Below the pieces are notes generated by a model. It made no database searches. It was not told where the DNA came from and saw only the letters and a list, made by a program, of their open reading frames with translations. Below, in pieces: positions 1 through 13,000 of a stretch of 64,000 nt of DNA. Source of the DNA: Diplosphaera chodatii (taxonomy: Eukaryota > Chlorophyta > Trebouxiophyceae > Prasiolales > Stichococcaceae); the NCBI GenBank assembly GCA_032358165.1, contig JAALGY010000031.1, forward strand, positions 744,001 through 808,000. The letters are read 5' to 3'. Both the position numbers and the translations under genes were made by a program. Each line of letters opens with the position of its first letter. Within the stretch, counting starts at the first letter, position 1.

Positions 1-3000
1 CTGTTGCCTGCACCCGGCGCAGGCGGCGCCCATTGTGCGGGTGGCCATCGAGGCCAGGGCGCTGGGCGACATGGGCGCGCTGGTCGCGGGGCTGGACCTG
101 CTGCACCGCGCCGACCCCCTGGCCGAGGTCACGCTGCAGCCCTCCGGCGAGCACGTGCTGGGCGCGGCAGGTGCTGCTGTGCTTGCTGCACCACAAAGCA
201 CGATGTCAGCCCGGGAGAATCCCTGCATTACGTCATGACATTTGATGATATTATCATGAGATGAGCATAGGGCCAGGGTTGTCTGCTATGCCCGGCAAAT
301 GAGGTGCACAGTTGGGGCTCGGTCCAGTGTCCCACCAGACCTCAGGTTTGGCCTGCAGGGGAGGTGCACCTGGAGACGTGCATCCAGGACCTGCGGGAGC
401 GCTTTGCTCGGGTGGAGCTAACGGTGTCGCCGCCGCTGGTAGCCTTCCGCGAGTCGGTGGCCGACCCCGCTGAAGCCCCCGACGTCGCGCACCGCCCGCC
501 CAAGGTGGCTTGCACTCCCCTACCTGCCCCACTCCCTGCATGCATCTGTCTGCATGCGTATGCAGCAACTAGTGTACACAAGAAGTATCACTGCCTTTGC
601 TTCGTGGTCTGATGTGACGTGAACCGTGTGCATGGCGAATCGAGATGCAGTACAGTGATGTGTTGGCAGCGACCTTGTCATGACAGCCATTGCTCCGCAC
701 TGCAGGTGGTTGAGGCAGTGACCGCCAATGGGCGGGTGGCGCTCCGTGTGCGGGCGCTGCCCCTGCCTGCCTCCGTGGCCAGCACCCTGTCGGACAACGC
801 CGAGCTGCTGCGAGCGGCAGTCGACACAGCCGAGCGCCAGCGCTCCAGCGGCAGCGGGGCTGCAGGCATCAGCATGCACAGCAGCACAGCCGAGCAGAAT
901 GGGGCCGCACAGCCCAATGGCAGCGCTGCGGCTGTGGGCGGCACGACGGCGGCGCTAGAGAATGGCCAGCTTGGCGGCGAGGTACATCTGCCGCCGGCAG
1001 CAGATGCAGCGGCTGATGACACAGCACACGCCTCAGATGCCATGGTGGCACTGCAGAAGAGGTGCGTGGCTGTTCCTGCCCCTGAACACCAACCATCAGC
1101 TGCTGGTGCCTCACATCGTGAAAGATGTGCTCTCCCCAGAGCGTCAGTGTAGTTCATCCGTTTTGAATGGGTCGGCTGGAAAGTTGCGATGTGCCATGCG
1201 CAGGCTGGCGGCCGCAGCAAGGGAAGCCGGCGGAACAGCGGCTGGCGTGCTGCAGCGAGCCTGGCTGGCGGGCCCGCACCGCGTGGGGCCCAACTTGCTG
1301 CTCGTGCGGGAGCGGCGAGTGGCCCATGGGGGCCTGTGGGACGTGCCGCCCGAGCGCCTGCTGCACCTGGGGCGGCGGGCCGCCGCTGCGCACGCCACCC
1401 CGGGGGCGCCGCCCCAGACCGACGAGGAGGCCCAGCAGGTGCGCTAGGGCTGAACATCTTCGGCAATCTGGTGCGCAATGCATTGGGCAGCCCTTGAGCA
1501 GCGTGCATAGCACCGTCACGCGAGTCGGATCTTCGCCTTGGCAAGCAGACCCATGAAAGCACGGTGGCTCCTGGTGGCGCTCAGCTGATCAGCGCAGTCG
1601 GTCTGCTTGCAGAGCGGCGACGCCGTGCGGCTGGACCTGGGCAGCTCCGAGCTGGGCTCGTTGCTGCTGCCCGCTGCTGCTGAGCACAATGGCATACAAC
1701 AGCCGCCGTCGTCCAGAGGCGACCTGCGCTCACAGGCCGCCAGTGAAGCAGGTAAGCTATATAACTGCTCGCACACATTGTTGAGTTGTTGTGCTGATCG
1801 CTCGTTGCATCATGTGCTGCTTTCATCTCGTTTGACAGGCTGGATGTCAGCGCCACAGTTGCTGTCGGTTTCGGCCGCAGGGTCAGCAGTGGACGGTCTC
1901 GATCCAGCGGCCATAGCAGCGGCGCTGCATGCGGTCGAGTCGGGCGTTGCTTCTGGCTTCCAGCTGGCGTCAGCTGCAGGGCCCCTGTGCGATGAGCCCA
2001 TGTGGGGTGTTGCCTTTGAGGTGCGTCACCTATACTCCGCCATACCCTGTGCAGCAGGCCCACTTCCTGTGCTGTCAGCTTGTCAGCTTACCCGCCTCTC
2101 GTCTGATTCACTCCTTACCAACTGCAGAGCACATGTGTCAGTGCGGTGGCCTGAGCACCCTTATACATGGCAGATGCCAGCTGCCAGGTGTCCACCATCT
2201 GCAGGTCGAGGCGAGGCTCAGGCTGGATCACCGGGAGGCCGGGAGCAGCCCCGCCATCAACCTGCAGGAGGATGTGTACGGCCCCTTCAGCGGACAGGCA
2301 GGCCACTTTCCTGCTGCAAACCCTGCATGGTGCTGTTTTAACCTGGTTGTGTGATGGGTCTTGCTTTGGTGGTGCCATGATGGTGTGATGTCTGGTGCAG
2401 GTCACGGCGGCGGCGCGGCAGGCGTTCCGGCGGGCTGTGTCGGAGGGCAGCCCCCGCCTGGTGGAGGCCATGTTCCTGTGCGAGGTGTCCGCCTCGTCCG
2501 AGGTGCTGTCAGGTGCGGCACACCAGTGATCAGCTGCAGTATCCTCCAGCGCCCTGATATCGATGAGACAGCAGCCCTGCTGTTGGTTGTGCTTGTGTGG
2601 CTGTCACACAGTGCAAACCACTGTGCGGCTCCTGTTTGATGTGACGTGCAAGCACTTGCTCGGCAGCTCAGCCGCCTACACCTGTGCGTCCAGGCGTGTA
2701 CACGGTGCTGGGGCGGCGGCGCGCGCGCATCGTGAGCGAGGAGATGCGGGAGGGGGCGGACGTGTTTGCGGTGCACGCCTTCCTGCCGGCCGAGGCGTCC
2801 TTCGGGCTGATGACGGAGATGCGGCAGCGGTCGTCCGGCGGCGCCGCCGCCTCCCTGCTGCTCAGCCACTGGGAGCGCCTGCAGGTGCGGATCTGTGGCA
2901 TTAGGGTTCAACTGGGCATGCACTTAGCTCCGGCTGTGCTCTCTGGCGTCCGGTCGTATGCATGTCCAGCTCCAGCTGTGGCTCGCGCACCCTACGCTTG

Positions 3001-3446
3001 CGGCTGTGCTGTGCGAGGTGCCAAAGGTTGCCCGAGGCTCGAGCAACAAAGTGCGTAACGTGGCCCGATGCAGGTGGACCCGTTCTTTGTGCCGGTGACG
3101 GAGGAGGAGCGGGAGGAGTTTGGGGAGGAGGGGCAGGGGGTGGGCGCCCCCAACCTCGCCCGCTCCCTCATCGACTCGGTGGGTGCCCCGGTCGCCACGG
3201 GGGCCGACGTTGCCCAAGCCGTGCTGCGTCACAGGCCTGCCTGCCACCGGAAGGGTACCGCAGGAGTCGCAGCCTTGCACCGCAGCTGCGACTCGAATGC
3301 TGTCCGTGACACATCAGTGTGTCGGCGGGGCGCCGAGGTGCTTGTGTGGACTGTCTGGACAGGTGCGGCGGCGCAAGGGGCTGCTGGTGGAGGAGAAGGT
3401 GGTGAAGGACGCCACCAAGCAGCGCACCCGCGCCCGGAAGGTCTGA
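1..3446 (+). CDS. EFL1: Elongation factor-like GTPase 1 (EFL1/Ria1), C-terminal part, 5' truncated
   Basis: Visible exons: <23-170, 359-504, 706-1061, 1204-1438, 1613-1751, 1839-2020, 2205-2297, 2401-2512, 2694-2884, 3074-3178, 3363-3446, all in continuous phase (about 597 codons). The translation follows the EF-G-like domains III-V of EFL1. Examples are GEVHLETCIQDLRERFARVE, VGPNLLLV, SGFQLASAAGPLCDEPMWG and the ending RRRKGLLVEEKVVKDATKQR before the stop. EFL1 is the cytoplasmic GTPase that, with SBDS, releases eIF6/Tif6 from late 60S subunits. The N-terminal G domain lies outside the window. The region just before residue SGDAVRLD is a lineage-specific, Gly/Ala/Asn-rich linker (exon 3). 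The intron at 2298-2400 begins with GC rather than GT. EF2 is excluded because the C-terminal half matches EFL1-specific blocks. The family assignment is secure; only the exact start of the first visible exon (taken after a CAG at 20-22) is inferred. Confidence 0.93.
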
Positions 3447-4153
3447 GGTTGCGGTGCAAACGCCCCCAACGAACGCAGTGCTGCAGGGATGTGTACCATG
3501 TGTGGAGCTTCAGCAACCAGCTGCTCGATGATTCAGCGAATGTGGTTGGTGGCATGCCTTTACTGTTATCACACATGCACCCTATACAAACGGCAGGCAG
3601 GCAGGCATGCAATCAGGAGGGCATCAGCAAACAACGCCACCTAAGATGTCAGATCAAAGAGCTGAAGTTGCAGCGAATGTCATCTCTTAGCAAGCTCGCA
3701 ACTCTAGAAAGGAACAGATACGCACGGTAGATCCAGCATGCAGTTATCCCATGCTGCTAGAATCCCCTATCAGGCGTAGGCGCGAAATGCAACTGACAAA
3801 TCAGACTGCTCTGGCCGCATGCCGCCAAATTGCTGACATATGCCTTCACCTGACGGCGGGAAATAGCGCAGCTCGTCCCGCCGTCAAGTGATGCTTCATC
3901 GAAGACGGGTTTGACAACGTCATAGGAGTTATCGAGGAGCACACTTATTGTGGTCTTGTACACTTCGCAGCCGCCGCAGGAGCCTGTACGAATCGCTTCA
4001 GACCCTGCTGCACCAACAGCACTGGCATGGCACCGTTCATATGTGCACCACATGAACGGTGCTGGCAGCTGGAGATGCTGTGTGTCGGCTGCACATGAGG
4101 GGTGCCTGACCCCCATATCTGCTGTGGAGTTGCTGAGCATCAGGCGCACGAAC
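3447..4153. other. Convergent intergenic region, 3' ends of EFL1 and the pseudokinase gene
   Basis: This holds the 3' untranslated regions of two converging genes. No coding frame with GC3 bias or homology was seen. A short run of GGCA units sits near 3592-3610. No RNA gene was recognised. Confidence 0.6.
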
Positions 4154-7100
4154 TCAGTCCTGCTCCGAATCCTCGCTGATGCGCCAGCCAAGGTTCGAGA
4201 ACGCCTCCTCCTTGATGATCGGCTGCCACAGATGCACAGCTTCATCGCTGGTATGGTCCTCGACCGCCGCTGCCACGAGCCGCAAGAGTATGGGCGGATC
4301 TACCACGGTGGGGAATGCTGCAACTGCAGTCAGCACAGCACCACAGCTTCAGCCAGTGCAGTGGTGTGCAATCCATCATATAGTTGACATGGGTCGTGCC
4401 AAACACTGCAGCCAATCCATCATAATGCTGACGGTGGGTTCCCACCTTCGCTGGCTGCATACTGGAACGGACTCAGCAGCTCCGTGATCACCTGCAGCAC
4501 ATCAAGGTTTTCAGGGCATCATGCATCATGCATCATGTAGTCAGAATGAGGACATGCAGCGGCAGCAAGCGTATCTGTATTCGATGCACCGTAGTCCAGG
4601 CAGAGGCGTACCCAGGTGTGCTGGCTGTGCAGCAGGCGGCCCTGTTCGGGCAGCAAATGAACCGACATCAGCCTCGGGACCAGGTGCTTATCCACCTAGG
4701 CGCTGCACCCAGCCCGGGCAACAGAAGCATGTGCGCTGCCGACACGCCGGGTGGCGGACCTCCTCCATGATGTTCTTGCGGATGGCGGCGGAGGCCTCCA
4801 GGGCCGCGCCCTGGTCGTGCGAGGCGCCCGTCGCGTAGTCGTACAGCACCCGCACCAGCTGCTGCCGCTGCAGGGCCAGCTCCCGGTGCGCCTCCCTTGC
4901 CGTCACCCGCTCCTGCACCATAAAACATGATGCTCAGTCCACGGCACGCGCACACAAGTCCGGCAGCTGACAGCGCAAACTTGGCCCAGGCGCTGCAGCA
5001 GCTTGCCCATTGGCACGTCTAGCACTGTTCACGACGAGGAGCTGTCAAGACACTGTCGAGCGACAGTTAATGCTCACCGTCAGCAGCAGCTTCTGCTGGT
5101 CGGGGGTCAGGTGCATCGCCGCCAGCGCCGCCGCCTGCGGCCGCACCGCAGGGTCCGTGCTGTCTGTGTCGCTGTCGTCCGCTGCGCTGGCGCCGCTCAC
5201 CCCCGACACGACGCGCGTCGTGTCGATGGCCTGGGCGCCGTTCGGGGGCTCCGCCGCAGCGGCCGCCTCGGCGGTGGGCCCTGCGCCGGTGCCGGCGCTC
5301 TTGGCGCGGAGCCGGCCGCGGACGCCGCTGCCGGACTTGCGCTGCGCCTGCTTCTGGCTGTGCTGCGGGGTGGGGAGCTCGGCGCCGGGCACCGCGCCGG
5401 GCGCCAGCTCCAGCAGCGCCTCCATCGAGGCCATCTGCGCGATGCGCTGCTCCCGCACCAGCTGCGCCGTGCACGCCAGCTGCAGGGACACGTGTGCACA
5501 AGCTTTCAGGTCTGCTCGCGGTCTTTCGTTCACTCATGATTAGTGTGCCGCGCTTCTGGTGCTGTGCAGCGTTCATCGATGATCTAGAGGTTGCGCCTCG
5601 TCATGGGCTAGGGGGTCCAGGTTCAGTGCAGCCAAACACTGTGCACAGCACGGGCCGCTGCACGCACGGACAGGAGGTAGCGAGAGCCGCAGCGGCCACG
5701 CGAGGTGTCCTCCGGCAACCCAGCATGCAACCAGATGCACCTTGATCTTGGCGACCTTGGTGATGGCGGTGTGCAGCTGCAGGATGCGGCGGAAGGCGGG
5801 GCTGCCCGGGGTGCGCGCCCCGGGGTCCGCGACCAGCCCCCGCAGCTCGTCGATCATGTCCTTGTACTGGTCCCACTCCCGCGCCTCCAACACATCCTCC
5901 ACCTGCAGGGGTTGTGGGCGCGTTTGATGCAACCCAGGACTCGGTTCTGCAGCAAGCCCGAGCACCGCCCAGACACGGTGCAGATGGCGACGCAGCGCAG
6001 CCGCCGACGCACCGTGGAGGGCGTGTAGCCCGCTGCCGCGGCGGCGTCTGCGGAGCCGTAGATGGTGTTGATCCAGTCCTGGGTGTACTGCCACACCGTG
6101 GACTTGCCGCCCGCGACCTGCATTGACATGCGGCAGGGTTCAGGGGGACTCGAAAGCAGCAGCACCCCTGTTGTGAACCCTGTGATCATTCACGCTGCCG
6201 CATGGCTGACGCTTTCGGGACTGGCACAGGAGCTGCAGGCATGGCTGGCCGCCCACCTGCACAGGGGCGCCCGCCGGCGGGTGGTACCCCGGCCGCTGCC
6301 GCAGCGCACGGGGCAGCAGCTCTGGCGGCGTGCTGAGCAGCCCAGCCACCTGCAGCAGGGGTCAATGCAGCGGCTCAGCACCCGGGAGTGTAACATTGCC
6401 CTGCCCCAGAAACATCAGCGTTCAGTACGGCGAGGTCACATATGATCACATCAGGCGCCCCCCTGCAGCACGCACCTCGGCTGCTGTGGGGCGGGCCTCG
6501 GGGTTGCGGTCCAGGCACTGGTACAGCAGGTCCTGGATGGCCTGCGGGCAGTCCTCCGGCACCCTGCAGCGAGCAACAATGCCGCCGGTGTTCTTGGAAA
6601 GTGCAAGGGGCTTGGATCAGGGTGTGACCTTCGTGCTGATAGCTGGTGTAAGGGGCAAGTGGATGGGCCGGCAACCAACAGCACATGGGAGTTCGCTACC
6701 CCGCACGCACTTGGTCTTGCGCCGTCGGTCCTCAGTGGGCAGCAGGCCGGTCAGCAGCTGGTACAGCACGATGCCCAGGGACCAGATGTCGGAGGCGCGC
6801 GTCGGCGGCAGGCCGTGTATGATCTCGGGTGCCTGGATGCCACAAGCCGGGGGCATGGCCAGGTGCAGCTGCATGCCGCAGAATGAGAACGAGGTGCAGG
6901 TGCCTTGCGCCGTCCAACAGTTTGCACTTTGAGGGACGCACGCAAAGGTAACACTGCAGGGCCCTGCAGGCGCCTGGCACGGCACGAGGGCAGATGAGCC
7001 GCGCGCGACCGGCGCACCGTCCAGGTGTAGGGGCCGACGCTGGACTCGGCGCCCATGTAGTCGTGGCGCATGAAGCGCGCCAGCCCAGCATTCGCCAGCC

Positions 7101-9098
7101 GCACCTCCGTACCCCTCCCCAGCAGCACTGCGTAGCGGACACTGGCCCTTTGACTGTGGGAAGTGCTGAGGCTTGCACATGGGGGACATCACTCACCCTC
7201 TGCCAAGAAGAAGACCTATCATGCGGTGTTACAAGGTGTGGAGCGTATCTTAGGCGGCTTGGCGCAGGGTTAGACAAGACTTTGTGGGCGTTATCAGGCC
7301 CCGAGCTGTGGCCATGCTGCGCGTGTGCCGCTGAGCAGTGCACACCATTGTCCGGGTTGAGGTCCTGGTGGAGGATGTCGTGGGCGTGCAGCCACTGCAG
7401 GCCCCGGGCGATCGACAGCGTGATGTCCCGCCCGCGCCCCAGCTCCCGCTTGCCCGGCGTCCTGCTGGGCCTGCACGCGGGCCACACTGGGCCTTGCCCC
7501 AGGCACACTGCTGCGAAGATTAAACGCTGTATACAACCCTGGATTTACTGGAGCACTACTCATACGAATGCTGGCAGCCGCTGTCACCTCACGCAGCTGA
7601 GACGACGGCTTTGCATGGTACGACCACCGAGCTGGGCAGGCGCTGTCAGGGGCTCACCTGCGCCTGTACCACAGGAACTCCTCCGCGTGGGGCCCCGCCA
7701 GGGCGCTGGACAGGCGCTGCATGGCGCGCAGCGGCGACGCGATCAGCGCGCCGCCGGGCACGGGCGCCGACCCCAGCAGCCGCACAATGTGCCTGCACGC
7801 AGTGAGCAGTCGTCAGCATGCAGGTACAGGCGTGCAGCTCGTGCGTGCTTGTAGGCTCAGTGGGCGGCTCTGGGCAGATGCAGCACAGGGGGGATGCGGC
7901 CCGTCCCTGCACGCACAGAAGCACTGCCGACGGCCATCCCAAGGCGGGACGCGCCTGTCTTTGCAGTGGCACAGCTGCTTCACGAGGCGCTGCAGCTGCT
8001 CCTGCTCCTGCTCTGACAGCTGGTGGTGGAGCTCGCGGATGGCGATGGGGTGCTCCCCACCCCGCAGCGCCTTGTACACCTGCGAGGCATCGAGGGAAGC
8101 TGCTGTTGAGGCAAGCTGCTGTGTCCCTTGTGTAGGGGAGAAGCTGCTCGCCTTGCTTTGCATGCTGCCTACGACGTGCCAATACAACCGATGCGGAAAC
8201 GGCGCTGTTGACGTTGGACACCTGCCTCGTGAGTGGTTGAGCAACCGGGAGGGCCAACAGCCTGAACCGTCAAAGCCACAGGCACTTGTACAGGAGGCAA
8301 CCCCACCTGGCCATCGCTGGAGCTGCCAAGCTCGTGCGAGTTGGGGTTGCTGCTGCAGATCCGCAGCGACGCCAAGTCTGCCTCGCTGAACGGGTCGTCC
8401 GGCTGTGGCAGGCTGCGCTGGCGCTCTGGGGGCTGCTCATCGCTGTCACTGCTGGGTCTGGACACATTGGGCAACCCTATGAGTTTTGCACCTGGAATGT
8501 GGCGCTACAAGCAGCCGAGACCAAGGCACAGTCTTATGCTGAACAAGCTTGATCTGTTGCAAGTCATAGTTGGTTCCACCCAAGTCAGCAGGAATCGGCA
8601 ACACTGCTTGCCTGCAGTCAAGGCCCGCGAGGCTGGTGCGCTTTTCTGGCGGCACGCGAGCTGCAAAGTCGATCGCCTCTGCAGATCGCGCCAGCACGGC
8701 CAGCCGCTCGGCTGCAACTTGCAGCGACGCTCCTGCAGCAGATTGAACACACCTGCCTTCTGCATGGCAGCTCAACGGTCATCACAAGCATGCGATGCTG
8801 CTGTATGACGATGACACGCAGTTCGTGATGCTGAACAGGCCCGTTTGCGTTACGCAGGTAGAGGCGCACCTGTGGCTCTGCGAGATGGCAGCCAGGTGGG
8901 CCAGGCCCATGAAGAGTGGGATGCTGAACTGGAACGCAGCCCGATCTCCCGGGCAGGCGGGGCTGCTTCTGACTGCCGCTGCATGTACCAGTGCACCAGG
9001 CTGAAGCCGGCCGCGGCGCCGATGACGACGACGGAAACGGTCAGCAGGTGCGACCGCTGCACAGGCGCCGCGCTGACTTGCCACTCTGCCGCCGCCAT
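4154..9098 (-). CDS. Membrane-anchored kinase-like protein, predicted pseudokinase
   Basis: Sixteen phase-consistent exons (high to low): 8870-9098, 8612-8732, 8307-8457, 7955-8079, 7658-7792, 7346-7461, 7018-7127, 6711-6832, 6476-6563, 6257-6349, 6013-6117, 5741-5902, 5078-5479, 4760-4912, 4446-4491, 4154-4317, giving about 773 residues. One hydrophobic segment (about residues 18-39, LLTVSVVVIGAAAGFSLVHW) suggests an N-terminal membrane anchor. A kinase fold follows at about 160-400, with APEIIHG, SDIWSLGIVLYQLLTG and RNPEARPTA intact. Three catalytic motifs are changed: the glycine loop reads GSSSDGQVY, the VAIK lysine is Arg (IAIR, about 182), and DFG reads NAG (about 305); HRD reads HQD. 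About 370 C-terminal residues (QVEDVLEAREWDQYKDMIDE and onward) match no domain I know. Two introns use GC donors (8458-8611, 7793-7954). The boundary of exon 1 and the weak donor after 4760 are the least certain joints. Confidence 0.8.
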
Positions 9099-10043
9099 GC
9101 TGTACAAGCACTACAGCAGATTCAGCTGAGCCCGCAGCAACGGCTGAATCCCGTGATGTGCAGCGCTCCTGCTTCGCGCTGCGCAGCCGCCGCCTGCCGC
9201 GGATGCCCTCCTGTTCACTGCCGCACAGGGTGTGCGGTTGCCCCACCCCAAAATCTAGGCGCTGCAGGGTGAAGACCGCGATGCCGGACGTGCGCCACTT
9301 TGACTACTGCCCAAAGACTACATTACGATGTTTCAAGGGTCCAGCGAGGGGTATAGTGTTCAGCAATCTCGTGCGTCAAAGGCGTCGTGATCAACACTTT
9401 ACTGCAGTTTTCGGTGACTATCGCGGACAGTCGCGCAGACGGAAGCAGCACACGTGAGTCGCCGCTGAAGTCATAGTCGGACGAGCAAAGCGGCACAGCA
9501 AGCATCTGTTCTGCGGGTTTGCCCTGTGCCCGGCATTGATCGCCCCCCAGCTGACTCACGCATTAACCTAGCAAACTACGGGACCGAGATCAGTGTGCTG
9601 TTATGTATAGAAGCAAGCAACACAGACTTTGGCTGCTGAGGCAGCGAATGCAACGGCCAGCTTCTTGTCGACACTTGTGATATTCAACGTTGCGTGGGCC
9701 ATGCAGGAGCATGGCAACAGCAGCAAGCAACTGTGCGGTCGCCGCAAGAAACCACAAGCAACCAGTGCCATACAGCAGGGTCGAAATACAGTGCTGGCAA
9801 TTTCAAATGGTCAGAGGCTGGTGCACGGAGTCCCTGCCTAGCCGGCAGGTAGACACCGTGCAGGCGCATAGCTATGATCATGCAGCACATGCTTGCTCTG
9901 CGGGAGCGGTCGTGTGTCAACACACCCAGCGCTCCACGACATGCTGGTCAGTCGTAGCTCTCTGCAGGAGGGAGGTTGACTTCCTCAGGTTGGAGGCCAG
10001 GCAGTGTGGTTGGCCATCCAGCAGCATGCAGGCTCTCACAACA
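9099..10043. other. Intergenic: pseudokinase upstream region and EMSY-like 3' flank
   Basis: Tandem minus-strand spacing of about 0.95 kb. It should hold the promoter of the pseudokinase gene and the 3' untranslated region of the EMSY-like gene. Only short unconserved open frames are present. No clear TATA box or RNA gene was identified. Confidence 0.5.
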
Positions 10044-13000
10044 TCACGCCAGCAGCTTTTCATGCAGCGCACCATTTGAGTAGTCTTCGTCAGAGTCGCT
10101 GTCGGTGTTCTGTCCAACGACTCGGAAGCCGTAGCCGTCGTCCCGCACTGGCGGGGGCTGCTGCCGGGGGCGCTGGTACTGCTGCTGGCGCCCAGCGGGC
10201 GGAGCTGCAGGGTGCTGCCCATACTGTTCCCTGCAGCACTTGCAGCATCAGGCCTCAGAAAGGGGTGTGCAATCCGGTAAGCCCGAGGTTCAGCAATGCA
10301 TGAAGGTTTGGTGTAGCAAAAGTCAGCTGCTGGAGCTCTGCGCATGGCAATACTTCATCCGAGGTTCAGGTGGACATGCCTGTAGGCATCCGCGGTGCCG
10401 TAGGATGCGTCATCGCCGTGCGCCAGGCCGTTGGGCACCTGCGGCCGGCCCTGGGGTGGAGGCGCACGGGCTGCTGGCATGTGCCGGCCATTGGGCACAG
10501 CGCCACCCATGCTGCCGTTGCCTGCTGCAAATGAGCTGTTGATCAGAGGTGTCAGGGGAAGTGTCGGCGACATCTGGGCAGATGAGCAAGAAGGCTGCAA
10601 TGATCCTCTGGTGCAGCAGCGGTTGCTGTTTGCTGCTAGTCAGGGCGCCAGGGCCACCTGCAGCAGGGGCTGCTTTGGGCTTCCGGCCCGGCTTGGCCGC
10701 TGCCTTTGGTGGCGGCTGGTGGAGCGGCGCAGCGTGCAAGGGTTCGTGCGGCGCCCCGCCGGCGTGCGGGCGGCCCTGCAGCGCCACCAGCAGACTGTGC
10801 GACAGCTGGCCGAAGGCATGCAGGCTCGGCGAAACAAACATCGCCACCGCGCTGCAGCTTTGAAAGCCTCGACGGCTCATAAGCCCTGGCAAGGACGAGC
10901 TGACTCAAGGCTGGATCGTGCTCCACTTTGATGACACCGAGTAAGAGCCGCTGCAGCTTTGGAAGCCTCAATGGCCCACAGGCCCTGGCAACAATGAGCT
11001 GACCCGAGGCTGGATCGTCCTCTACTCTCATGACGACACATAAGACAACTCACAAGACCCTGGCGGCACCTGCATCAGGTCGACAGTGTCCTCCAGGACC
11101 TGCACCTCGCCGCCCGTCGCCCCCCGGATCTGCGTCCACTCGAACGACTCGTCCGGCGTGCCATACTCGTACACCACGCTGCAGCGTGCAGAGCGTCGAT
11201 GTGCATGAGTATGTGAGGATGATAGCGGCAAACCATGTGGGGTCAGCCAAGCAGACGCATGTCAAGGTGCTGAGGCGGAGCACTGACACCGAGGAGCACT
11301 GGCACTGTAGTGACCTCACAATCAGCACAACAGCAGCGGCTGGGGCCCAGCAGCACGACAGTGCCAACGGTGAGCAGGCTGCCCCGCACCAGTGCTGGCC
11401 AGTGAGCACGTTGAAGTCGGTGATCACCCCATCCCACCAGCCGCCGTGCTCTGCCCAGTACACCTGCGAATCAGCATGCGGCATGTACACGCATGGGCAG
11501 CAGACAAGCTCACCCTTGAACTGTGCACATCGAAAGGCATCGTGTATCCTCATGCTAGCAATATGAGAGGAAGGTGGCACACCTTGACTCTGTGGCCGAG
11601 CAAGGGGTCGAGCTTCAGGGCGGCTGCAGCTGCAATGGGCGCCTGAGCATTGGCAGCAGGCAGCGCAGGCGAGCCCTCGCCCTGTGCATGAGCACCAAGG
11701 TTTACCGTCTGGTGTTCTTACCTGGCTGCTTTGGACCCACTCACACATCCATACAGACGGTGGGTTCCAAAGCCATCATAAGCAATAGCTCCTGGTGGGG
11801 AGCTTGCCACACTAGGGTCGAAGCCTCACCTTCTTCTTCTTGGGCTGCTTGGGCGGGGTGACGCCATCTGACACGGGCCGCTTTTTGGTCAGCGGCGGCC
11901 GCCCTCGCCCCGGCTTACCAAGGCCGCCGGGCCGCCCCGGCCCACCGGCGGAGCCGCTGCCGCTGCCACGCTTTGCTGGCCGCCCCGGGCCGCCGCCGCC
12001 GGGGGAGGCGGCGTAGCCTGGCTCCCCTGGTGGGCCGTAGGCGTCCACGTACTGGCGGCCGCCGCTGGGCATGCCGCCATGGTGGTACTGCTGCTGCTGC
12101 TGCTGCTGACTGACGGCGTGGCCTGGCTGCTGCGGCGGCCACAGCTCCCTCGCAGCGCCCGGCCCACCATACCGCTGCTGCTGGTGTTGCGGCGGCATGG
12201 GCTGCCCGCCGCCCATGGGCGACATGTAGGTGGGCGCGTACTCGCCTGGGTGGCCGCCCTGGGGCGACGGCTGCATCTGGTGGTGCGGCAGCTGCGGGAA
12301 GCCGCCGGGCTGCGGGTGCCCCACCGTGGGGCTGCCGTAGTGCCCCGGGTGCTGCGCCGGCAGCTGCTCCCCGGGGTGCTGCTGCAGGTAGCTGGGGTGC
12401 TGCGCCTGCCTCGCGTGCTGCTGCTGCGCCGCCATGCGCTGGTGCGGGGACAGGCCGCCGCGCTGCCACTGCCCGTGGTGCCCCGCGCTGCCGGGGTGGG
12501 GCGTGGCGTGCGGGGGGTAGCCCGCAGCGCCAGGGGGGCTGGTGGGGATGGTCGGCATGCCCAGGGGCCCAGCCTCGGAGGCGCCTGGGTGCCGCCTGTG
12601 CATGCCGTCTGCAGCTGCCAGGCCGCCGGGCCCCGGGTACCCATGCGCGTAGCCTGCGTGGGGGTCCAGGCCTGGCGGTGCCCCCGGCTGCTGCCGGCCT
12701 GGCGCCCTGCACGCACGCAGAGACGGTGCTGAGCAGCTGCACCTCGCGACTTTCTCCCTAGGGGACACAGGGTTGCAGCGCACTCAGTCCGACAGCAGAC
12801 GCCAGCACATACCTGACGGCTGCAGCGGCGGCGAGGCGCGGCGGGTCCTTGCCGCTCAGGACGCAGTCCATGATCTCCGCGTGCGCGTCGTTGCCAATCT
12901 GCAGCTCCTTGCGCAAGCTGCCCAGCACCTTCTCCCGGCCCTGCAGTGCAGTTATTGCAACACCCTGACAATGGTCGCACAAGCTCATGTGTCTGCATCC

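Noticed and set aside
3757..4245. 162-codon minus frame near the pseudokinase 3' end
   Set aside because: Different frame from the conserved last exon and no codon bias; treated as 3' untranslated sequence.
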